A stretch of DNA of 11,138 bases from Ignavibacteriaceae bacterium (GTDB lineage: Bacteria > Bacteroidota > Ignavibacteria > Ignavibacteriales > Ignavibacteriaceae). Below are positions 5,582 to 11,138 of this stretch, piece by piece. Each line of letters opens with the position of its first letter. Within the stretch, counting starts at the first letter, position 1. A program made the translations under genes and the position numbers. The notes below the pieces were generated by a model. The model was given only the letters and a program-made list of their open reading frames with translations. It was not told where the DNA came from and did not search any database. The DNA lies in assembly GCA_022865965.1 (NCBI GenBank), contig JALHTS010000300.1:1-11138 (forward strand), given 5' to 3'.

Positions 5582-7975
5582 ATGAACGAAGCCGAAACCA
5601 GAGCAGAACTAATAGACCCTAAACTTATGGCAAGTGGTTGGGGCATTCAAGAAGACACAAAAATTCTACGTGAATTTCATATAACTAAAGGAAGAATTAA
5701 AACAGGTGGTGAAAGAACAAAACCTTTAATTATAGATTATGTGCTTGTTTATAAAAATAAAAAACTTGCCGTTATAGAAGCTAAGAGCGATGAATTAGAA
5801 GTTGGCGAAGGCGTTGCGCAGGCAAAAAATTATGCTGAAAAATTAGATATTGATTATACCTATTCATCAAATGGAAAAGAGATCTATCAAATCTGTATGA
5901 AATCGGGTAAAGAGGGATTAGTCACCAAATTCCCCACACCTGATGAACTATGGAACAAAGCATTCCCCAAAGGAATTCATACTGAGCTTGTCGAAGTATG
6001 GCGTGATAGCTTCAACAAAATTCCTTATGAAGATATTGGTGGTACAAAACCGTTAAGGTTTTATCAAGAACTCGCTGTTGAAAAAACTCTCGCTGCAATT
6101 TCCGATGGAAAAGATCGAATACTTCTTACAATGGCAACTGGTACTGGTAAAACTTTTATTGCATTTCAAATCGCTTGGAAGTTATTTCAAACTAGATGGA
6201 ATTTGCAAAGAGATGGCTCTCGAAGACCACGTATTTTATTCCTTGCAGATAGAAACATATTAGCAGATCAAGCCTTTAATGCATTTAACGCCTTTCCTGA
6301 AGATGCACTCGTTCGCATCAGCCCAAACGAAATAAGAAGGAGGGGAAGAGTACCAACTAACGGAAGTATTTTTTTCACAATTTTTCAAACTTTTATGAGT
6401 GGGGAAAGTAACACTCCATATTTTGGTGAGTACCCTAAAGATTATTTTGATTTTATTGTTATAGATGAATGTCATAGAGGCGGAGCAAATGATGAAAGCA
6501 ATTGGCGTGATATAATGAATTACTTTTCTCCGGCCGTTCAACTTGGTTTAACAGCAACTCCAAAACGTCAACATAACATAGACACTTACAAATATTTTGG
6601 TGATCCCGTATACATATATTCCCTTAAGGAAGGTATTAATGATGGATTTCTAACTCCCTTTAAAGTAAAACGAATTCAGACAACAATAGATGAATATATT
6701 TATACTTCGGATGATACTGTTATTGAAGGTGAAGTCGAAACAGGCAAATTATATGTGGAAACAGATTTTAATAAAATTATTGAAATAAAAGCGCGTGAAG
6801 AAAAAAGAGTAAAAATTCTTTTATCAGAAATAGACCAAAAGGAAAAGGGAATTGTTTTTTGTGCTTCTCAGGATCATGCACTTGCCATTAGGGATTTAAT
6901 TAATCAGCATAAGGAAAGCAGTGATCCAAACTATTGCCAGCGTGTAACTGCAAACGATGGTGCACTTGGAGAACAGCACTTACGTGAATTTCAGGATAAT
7001 GAAAAAACAATTCCAACAGTTCTTACAACATCACAAAAATTATCTACTGGTGTTGATGCGAGAAATATCAGGAATATAGTTTTACTGCGTCCAATTAATA
7101 CTATGATAGAATTTAAACAAATTGTTGGTCGTGGCACTCGTTTATTTGAAGGCAAAGAATATTTTACAATATATGACTTTGTAGATGCCTATCACCATTT
7201 TTCAGACCCAGAATGGGATGGCGAACCGATTGAACCTGAGCTCTGTTCAAAATGCAAAAAATATCCTTGTGAATGTATTAGGGAACCTTCTCAGCCTTGT
7301 CCTATTTGTGGTAAAATTTATTGTATATGTGAAAAAGAGCCACCCCAAGTATGTCCGAAGTGTGGACAAAGTCCTTGTGTATGTATAAAGAAAGTAAAAA
7401 TAAAATTGCGTGATGGTAAAGAACGTGAAATCCAACATATGATAGCCACTTCATTTTGGAGTGCAGATGGAAAACCAATTTCAGCAGAAGAATTTTTAGA
7501 AAGTTTATTTGGTAAACTGCCGGAGTTTTTCAGAAGCGAGAATGAACTAAGAGAAATATGGTCTGATCCATCAACCCGGAAATCATTTTTAGAAAAACTA
7601 GAAGAAGCAGGTTATGGCAACGATGAACTTACAACGCTTCAAAAACTAATCAACGCGGAGAAAAGCGATTTATTCGATGTACTTGAATATGTTTCATTTG
7701 CTATAAAACCAATTACAAGAGAAGAACGAGTAATAAATTCAAAGGCTAATATTTTTAGAAGTCTTGATGACAAACAAAAAGATTTCTTAGACTTTGTACT
7801 CTTTAAGTACATCGAAACAGGTGTGAGCGAACTTGCACAAGAAAAATTACCTAGTCTCTTAGAACTAAAATACTACTCAATAACCGATGCTGCAGAACAA
7901 CTCGGCGGAGTAGATAAGATCAAAAATACATTCATCTCATTCCAAAAATACTTATACGAAACTAAAGCAGCTTAA
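5582..7975 (+). CDS. hsdR: Type I restriction-modification system, restriction/translocase subunit HsdR
   Basis: This 797-residue subunit translocates DNA with ATP and cuts it when the HsdM/HsdS complex meets an unmethylated site. The N-terminal nuclease domain shows the PD-(D/E)XK pattern D52...E66-A-K68 (IDYVLVYKNKKLAVIEAK) and a following Q80 in VAQAKNYAE. The SF2 helicase motor has Walker A ATGTGKT (185-191), DECH (295-298), TAT (324-326) and QIVGRGTR (513-520). Next come three cysteine units at 555-601 and an EcoEI-type C-terminal helical domain (about 605-797, ...FVLFKYIETGV...). It is shorter than the roughly 1000-residue EcoKI/EcoR124 subunits, but this length suits the EcoEI-like branch, so it is judged intact. 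Residues about 133-138 (TELVEV) come from a dispersed repeat. The gene has its own upstream gap and no evident Shine-Dalgarno sequence. Confidence 0.96.
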   Translation: MNEAETRAELIDPKLMASGWGIQEDTKILREFHITKGRIKTGGERTKPLIIDYVLVYKNKKLAVIEAKSDELEVGEGVAQAKNYAEKLDIDYTYSSNGKEIYQICMKSGKEGLVTKFPTPDELWNKAFPKGIHTELVEVWRDSFNKIPYEDIGGTKPLRFYQELAVEKTLAAISDGKDRILLTMATGTGKTFIAFQIAWKLFQTRWNLQRDGSRRPRILFLADRNILADQAFNAFNAFPEDALVRISPNEIRRRGRVPTNGSIFFTIFQTFMSGESNTPYFGEYPKDYFDFIVIDECHRGGANDESNWRDIMNYFSPAVQLGLTATPKRQHNIDTYKYFGDPVYIYSLKEGINDGFLTPFKVKRIQTTIDEYIYTSDDTVIEGEVETGKLYVETDFNKIIEIKAREEKRVKILLSEIDQKEKGIVFCASQDHALAIRDLINQHKESSDPNYCQRVTANDGALGEQHLREFQDNEKTIPTVLTTSQKLSTGVDARNIRNIVLLRPINTMIEFKQIVGRGTRLFEGKEYFTIYDFVDAYHHFSDPEWDGEPIEPELCSKCKKYPCECIREPSQPCPICGKIYCICEKEPPQVCPKCGQSPCVCIKKVKIKLRDGKEREIQHMIATSFWSADGKPISAEEFLESLFGKLPEFFRSENELREIWSDPSTRKSFLEKLEEAGYGNDELTTLQKLINAEKSDLFDVLEYVSFAIKPITREERVINSKANIFRSLDDKQKDFLDFVLFKYIETGVSELAQEKLPSLLELKYYSITDAAEQLGGVDKIKNTFISFQKYLYETKAA
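5982..5996 (+). repeat. Dispersed repeat copy inside hsdR (CTGAGCTTGTCGAAG)
   Basis: All 15 bases are identical to 2621-2635 in hsdM, but here they are read in another frame, giving TELVEV instead of LSLSK. It lies in the linker between the nuclease and helicase domains (residues about 132-139), where extra residues are likely to be tolerated. Confidence 0.7.
7244..7384 (+). repeat. Three 18-residue cysteine repeats coded within hsdR
   Basis: The units CSKCKKYPCEC, CPICGKIYCIC and CPKCGQSPCVC start at residues 555, 573 and 591, an exact 18-residue (54-bp) period, each with pattern C-x2-C-x4-C-x-C. Twelve cysteines suggest up to three metal-binding (zinc-ribbon-like) modules between the helicase and C-terminal domains. 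A single or double version is, as I recall, common in this HsdR branch; three regular copies suggest tandem duplication. Confidence 0.8.
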
Positions 7976-7990
7976 GTTCTGAAAAACAAT

Positions 7991-8689
7991 ATGGAAAAAT
8001 TTACAATGGAAAACGTTTTATGGATTCTAGTTGGTTCAATTGCCACTATTCTAGTCACCAAATTATTTGAAATATTTCAATCCAGTAAAGCAAACAAATT
8101 CGAGTTGCAAAAAATATACTTTGAAAGAAAGATTTCTGCTGCAGAAGAAGCAATTGAGGATTTACAAAATGAGATCAATGGAATTGAAGATTTTATCAGA
8201 GTTTATGAAAAAATTCCTCAATCTGATATCACACTACTTCCTCAATTGCTCAAAGAACTTGATGATTCTAGAAAAGATGCAGAAAAAAGAGCGAAGTCTT
8301 CAAAGAAAATTTCAAATTCAATGTATATGTATTTTGATTTTGATGACTATCTGTTAAGTGATAAATCCAATCGTAGAAAATTATTAGACTTATCCTTAGA
8401 AATTTCCAAGATAGACTATGATATGGAAATTTTATCAAGTATTTATCAGAAATATGAGGACCCACAAATGAAAGGAATTGTATTTGACGATTTGAAAAAA
8501 AGATTTCCACAATATTTTCCGAAACTTGAAAAATTGGTAACTCTAGGAAGAAAGGCAGTTGAAGAAGCAAGGTTACAACAGAAAAAAATTATATCAGAAA
8601 TGAAGAGTCACGACTTTAATAATAGAAAATTCATTTTCAAAAGGATATTTAAATATTTCATGGCAAAAAAGGAGTTAACTTTTAAATAG
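7991..8689 (+). CDS. Membrane-anchored coiled-coil protein of unknown function
   Basis: I do not recognise this 232-residue protein. Residues about 8-28 (VLWILVGSIATILVTKLFEIF) form one hydrophobic helix, likely an N-terminal membrane anchor rather than a cleaved signal peptide, since no cleavage-type small-residue motif follows. The remainder is charged, lysine- and glutamate-rich, and predicted helical, with heptad-like stretches at about 36-75 (FELQKIYFERKISAAEEAIEDL) and about 180-205, so a cytoplasmic coiled coil is expected. It starts 15 bp after hsdR and is probably co-transcribed with it. The ATG at 7991 is used; an alternative ATG at 8006 (M6) would still keep the membrane helix. In defence islands such proteins can be membrane-tethered sensors or effectors, but nothing in the sequence fixes a role. 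Confidence 0.82.
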   Translation: MEKFTMENVLWILVGSIATILVTKLFEIFQSSKANKFELQKIYFERKISAAEEAIEDLQNEINGIEDFIRVYEKIPQSDITLLPQLLKELDDSRKDAEKRAKSSKKISNSMYMYFDFDDYLLSDKSNRRKLLDLSLEISKIDYDMEILSSIYQKYEDPQMKGIVFDDLKKRFPQYFPKLEKLVTLGRKAVEEARLQQKKIISEMKSHDFNNRKFIFKRIFKYFMAKKELTFK

Positions 8690-8760
8690 GTTAAACATAT
8701 TAAGGAGCAATGAAAGTATTGATCTAAAGCTCTAATTAAAAAGCTGTATCATAATCAATG

Positions 8761-8764
8761 AGGA
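8761..8764 (+). promoter_or_regulatory. Ribosome binding site AGGA before the PD-(D/E)XK-like gene
   Basis: AGGA (within TGAGGA) lies six bases before the ATG at 8771. Most genes here lack such a site, so it supports this start. Confidence 0.6.
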
Positions 8765-8770
8765 TTTTAA

Positions 8771-9769
8771 ATGGCTTATCTACTTATAAATCAAAAATCT
8801 TATGAGGAAGTCTCATTCGAGAATGAAGCTGAACTTGAAAAAGCTGTTGTTCAGAATAAAAAATTTATTTTTGGTGAGGATACAGTCTTATTAGACTATA
8901 AAAGGAGGGTCGGTAGTAAAAAATCTAAAAATACCGGAGTTCCAGATGGATTCTTATTTGATTTTACAAACAACAAAAACCCCAGATTATTTTTTATTGA
9001 GAATGAATTAGAATCACACGATCTATACGAACACATTGGGCCACAAATAATGAGATTTTATGCATCGTTTGAAACCTCTAAAAGAGAATTATATAAAAAA
9101 TTCAGCTCCATTATAAAATCGGATACAAGTGTCAAAAAAGAAATTGAAATTCAATTACTAAAGACTGATTATGAAAACATAGATTCGTTATTAAATCACA
9201 TCTTATATGAAAATAGAGTAGGAATCATAGTTGTAATTGATGAGCAAACTGAGGACTTGAATTCTCTACTTCAAAGATTACAAGAGAAACCCGAAGTAAT
9301 CGAAATAAAAAAATACCAAGCAAACGATCAGATTGTTTACCAGTACATTCCTTTCAAAGAAGGGATCTCTCCAATCGAAATAAAGAAGGGAAAAGAATTA
9401 ATAACAATGAAGGAAGTTGATACTATTGTATGTGCAGCTAGAGAGGAAGGATTCAAGCATGCATTCATTGACAATGATGCTTGGTGGGCTGTCAGAATTT
9501 CACCAGCAATAATACCGCAACTTAAATATTTAGCGATGTATGAAGTAAATCCCGTTTCTAAAATAAGATGGTTAGCAAAAATTAAAGAGGCTGGCATATT
9601 ACCATATAAAAATACAGGTAAATATATCATTCATCTTGAATCTAAAAATAAGATTCAGCCAATTGTTTTGGATAAGGACGTTAAAGGAATGGCGCCGCAA
9701 TCACCCCGTTATACAAAGAAAGAAAAACTAGATACAGCACAGAAAATAAGTGAACTATGGTATGAGTAA
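8771..9769 (+). CDS. PD-(D/E)XK nuclease-like protein with a C-terminal WW/RI-type domain
   Basis: A 332-residue soluble protein. The N-terminal part (about 15-100) has the order of a PD-(D/E)XK nuclease fold: a helix with NEAELEKAV (18-26), VPDGFLFDF (57-65) with P58-D59, then RLFFIENELESHDLYEHIGPQIMRF (72-96), with E77-N-E79 where the usual form is E-x-K, and Q92 on the following helix. The loss of lysine suggests an atypical or inactive site. The C-terminal part (about 213-330), with AAREEGFKHAFIDNDAWWAVRIS, PVSKIRW, GKYIIHL and a closing SPRYT...A-KISELW, resembles a domain I recall in other predicted nucleases of defence loci, function unknown. It lies 81 bp after the membrane protein gene and 27 bp before the NYN gene, so an operon is likely. 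Confidence 0.7.
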   Translation: MAYLLINQKSYEEVSFENEAELEKAVVQNKKFIFGEDTVLLDYKRRVGSKKSKNTGVPDGFLFDFTNNKNPRLFFIENELESHDLYEHIGPQIMRFYASFETSKRELYKKFSSIIKSDTSVKKEIEIQLLKTDYENIDSLLNHILYENRVGIIVVIDEQTEDLNSLLQRLQEKPEVIEIKKYQANDQIVYQYIPFKEGISPIEIKKGKELITMKEVDTIVCAAREEGFKHAFIDNDAWWAVRISPAIIPQLKYLAMYEVNPVSKIRWLAKIKEAGILPYKNTGKYIIHLESKNKIQPIVLDKDVKGMAPQSPRYTKKEKLDTAQKISELWYE

Positions 9770-9787
9770 AATAATTCAGAATTGATT

Positions 9788-9791
9788 GGAG
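9788..9791 (+). promoter_or_regulatory. Ribosome binding site GGAG deciding the NYN gene start
   Basis: GGAG is five bases before ATG 9797. A TTG at 9782 lies upstream of this site in frame, and would add MIGVI, but has no ribosome site of its own, so ATG 9797 is chosen. Confidence 0.65.
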
Positions 9792-9796
9792 TAATT

Positions 9797-10336
9797 ATGA
9801 GATATAGCGTAATAGTTGATGGTCCAAACCTCATTTCCAGACTAATCGACTCTGGTCTTGATAATGACAAGATTGCCAATAATTTCTCACTCAATAATCT
9901 GCTAATTGAAGCAATAAGAGTACCAATTGTGCAGGAATTTGGTGGCCAATCTTCCACTGGACTGGAGTATATTTATTCTGATAAAGTTCCTGGTCCATCA
10001 GGGAAAAAATTATCGAAGGAACAGTGGGAAAAATTCATAGAAAGATCATCGAGACAAAATGCGATATATCTAAATAAAATAAATATAAGATCCAGTCAAG
10101 AAAAAGGTGTGGACGTAGCAGTAGCAATTAGACTAGTTGAAGTTGCTGAGACATGTGATATAATATGTTTAGTTTCTTCAGACAATGATTATATACCTGT
10201 TCTTGAGTACTTAAAGAGAAAAGGAAAGTACATCTGTACTGTTGGATTATCAAAGAGCCATCCCATTGAACTGGTTAATTTGTCGTACATGTTTGTTGAT
10301 ATAACAAACTATTTATCTAAATCATTTTCAAATTAG
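9797..10336 (+). CDS. NYN-domain (LabA/DUF88-like) putative ribonuclease
   Basis: A 179-residue protein, essentially a single NYN domain, a PIN-like fold usually linked to metal-dependent RNase activity. The acidic cluster is visible: VIVDGPNLI (D8, N11), QEKGVDVAVAIRLVEVA (D106), and VSSDNDYIPVLEYLKRKGK (D129, D131), in the standard order, with the expected late motif ...ELVNLSYMFVDI. All expected metal-binding residues are present, so it should be active. A charged insert at about 60-100 (KVPGPSGKKLSKEQWEKF) lies between the first and second motifs. It is the last gene of the plus-strand run. NYN proteins occur in antiphage loci as RNA-cleaving effectors and also in ordinary RNA metabolism; the island context favours the former. 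Confidence 0.88.
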   Translation: MRYSVIVDGPNLISRLIDSGLDNDKIANNFSLNNLLIEAIRVPIVQEFGGQSSTGLEYIYSDKVPGPSGKKLSKEQWEKFIERSSRQNAIYLNKINIRSSQEKGVDVAVAIRLVEVAETCDIICLVSSDNDYIPVLEYLKRKGKYICTVGLSKSHPIELVNLSYMFVDITNYLSKSFSN

Positions 10337-10409
10337 ATAACTTTGATTGAAAGATATTTGTAAAATAGAACGATGATAATATTCAGCTTATACGTGGTAT
10401 AAGTTATCT
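10335..10409. repeat. Inverted repeat and nested hairpin after the NYN gene
   Basis: AGATAACTT (10335-10343) pairs perfectly with AAGTTATCT (10401-10409). A separate hairpin CTTATAC-GTG-GTATAAG (10387-10403) shares the right arm, so the two folds exclude each other. No T-run follows, so this is not a standard terminator on the plus strand. It starts at the NYN stop codon. It might act in 3'-end processing or as a binding site. Confidence 0.4.
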
Positions 10410-10470
10410 ATTAAAAACAAAATTCATTCAGAAATTTAGACAGAAGTGAGAGCCAAAAATAGGTAACTGT

Positions 10471-10482
10471 GGGTGGTGGTGG
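10471..10482 (+). other. G-rich patch (GGGTGGTGGTGG), possible G-quadruplex
   Basis: Four G-runs with single-T loops could form a two-layer quadruplex on the plus strand. It sits 8 bases beyond the end of the DUF72 fragment (stop at 10491-10493, minus strand) and resembles the patch at 730-749 at the other edge of the island. Confidence 0.4.
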
Positions 10483-10490
10483 TATTTTCT

Positions 10491-11036
10491 TTATCCGATT
10501 TTCTTTTCAATCTTTCTTATCGTCAGCGGTGCACGTCCTTCATAATGATTATTGACATTAACGTATGTATCAACTTTCTTATTCTTAAAGTTATAAATTA
10601 TCTCACCAATTTTATCAAGCTCTTCATCTTTAGGTTCTACAATCTGATTCCAGATGCTTCCTGTTTTCTTTTCAATGCCTGATCTATCAGGACCGTGTAA
10701 TCTTATAACGGCAGTTGATTTAATTTGTTCTTTGAATTCATTAAATACATTCCAGATCGGCGGCATATAATATCCTTGAAGGAATACCATTGCTAGTTTA
10801 TTTCTTTCTAGAAAATCAAAGAATGGTTTTTTAAGAAAGTTTGGGTTACGGATTTCTACTCCGTAAGTAAATTTCTTATCAATAGACTCAATGAATGATT
10901 CAAACCGATCGAGGAATTCAGTTAGTCCGCTTATTTCCTGTTTATTCAGGTATTCAAACTGAAACATTAACACTCCAAGCTTTTTCTTCATTGGTTTGAG
11001 AGACTCAATAAATTTGTCGAGGAAAAATCGGCGGAA
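10491..11036 (-). pseudogene. DUF72 (YecE-like) protein, N-terminally truncated
   Basis: The minus-strand frame is open from 11036 down to the stop at 10491-10493, about 181 codons. It matches only the C-terminal part of DUF72 proteins: FLDKFIESLKPMKKKLGVL, FQF, FTYGVEIRNPNF, a region for AVIRLHGPD, and YVNVNNHYEG near the end. These parallel E. coli YecE EFLTRMSPLAPRIG, FNYGVEVRHPQF and so on. The family's N-terminal 70-100 residues (the GxxxW and YARHF-VE-NTT blocks) are missing: an in-frame TAA at 11037-11039 stops the frame and more stops lie beyond. The ATG at 10991 lies inside the domain, not at a natural start. It is probably a relic or a rearranged flank. DUF72 function is unknown; the fold is barrel-like. 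A read-through or sequencing error cannot be excluded. Confidence 0.75.
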
Positions 11037-11138
11037 TTAAAATGAAATCCGAGAAGAATACTTTAATAACCACTTATAACATTTAACAATTATTTATGAA
11101 ACTTCTTTTATAATTGAGCGTCAAAATTCTGTAATAAA
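11037..11138. other. AT-rich non-coding right edge
   Basis: Where the missing DUF72 N-terminus should be encoded, the minus strand has stops (TAA, TGA) in the relevant frame, and I see no DUF72 motif in the other frames. No other feature was recognised. Confidence 0.5.

Noticed and set aside
5582..7975. HsdR treated as truncated because it is shorter than EcoKI-type subunits
   Set aside because: Nuclease, motor and EcoEI-type C-terminal domains are all present in order, with normal start and end, so it fits the shorter branch.
8710..8727. Five-codon frame (MKVLI, stop) preceded by AAGGAG, as a possible leader peptide
   Set aside because: The Shine-Dalgarno-like sequence is only two bases from the ATG, too close to work well, and there is no regulatory structure that a five-codon leader would obviously control.
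9782..9796. TTG start at 9782 giving a longer NYN protein
   Set aside because: The GGAG ribosome site lies inside this extension and is correctly spaced for ATG 9797, and the NYN core begins right after that ATG.
1..11138. tRNA genes, CRISPR arrays, integrases or transposases that would explain mobility
   Set aside because: None was recognised on either strand; the short repeats present do not have the regular spacing of a CRISPR array.

Overview
This window is a low-GC defence island built around a complete Type I restriction-modification locus. The organism is probably a member of the Bacteroidota / Ignavibacteriota / Chlorobi side of the tree. That rests on the AT-rich sequence, the scarcity of Shine-Dalgarno motifs before most genes, a minus-strand remnant resembling the C-terminal sorting tail of Type IX secretion substrates, and a dispersed repeat (core CTGAGCTTGTCGAAG) that I recall from such genomes. 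This placement is an inference, not a proof.

Layout. 1-378: the C-terminal end of a TldD/PmbA-family metallopeptidase gene running in from the left, closed by a strong intrinsic terminator (391-422). 423-840: non-coding, AT-rich, with a short decayed minus-strand coding remnant and a G-rich patch. 841-5453: four plus-strand genes in tight order. These are a small HEPN-like protein with an R-x4-H motif, hsdM, hsdS (overlapping hsdM by 4 bp) and an AlbA_2/GHKL-type ATP-binding regulator-like protein (overlapping hsdS by 4 bp). 5454-5581: a 128-bp gap with three copies of TTATGTGAT, then hsdR (5582-7975). 7991-10336: three further genes, namely a membrane-anchored coiled-coil protein, a PD-(D/E)XK-like protein with a distinctive C-terminal domain, and a NYN-domain putative RNase. 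10337-10490: non-coding, with inverted repeats and a second G-rich patch. 10491-11036 (minus): the C-terminal part of a DUF72 (YecE-like) gene lacking its N-terminus. 11037-11138: nothing recognisable.

How the genes work together. HsdM, HsdS and HsdR should form a Type I complex: HsdS reads a bipartite site, HsdM methylates adenine, and HsdR translocates and cuts unmodified DNA. The HEPN-like and NYN proteins are candidate RNases. The AlbA/ATPase protein is a candidate regulator or accessory factor. The last three genes may be a separate or linked antiviral cassette.

Most notable observations: (i) the same 15-bp repeat sits inside both hsdM and hsdR, read in different frames and adding different peptides; (ii) a C7 tract in hsdS lies exactly at the end of the first target-recognition domain, where gain or loss of one base truncates the protein; (iii) HsdR carries three exact 18-residue cysteine repeats; (iv) the TTATGTGAT copies before hsdR are spaced by about whole helical turns.
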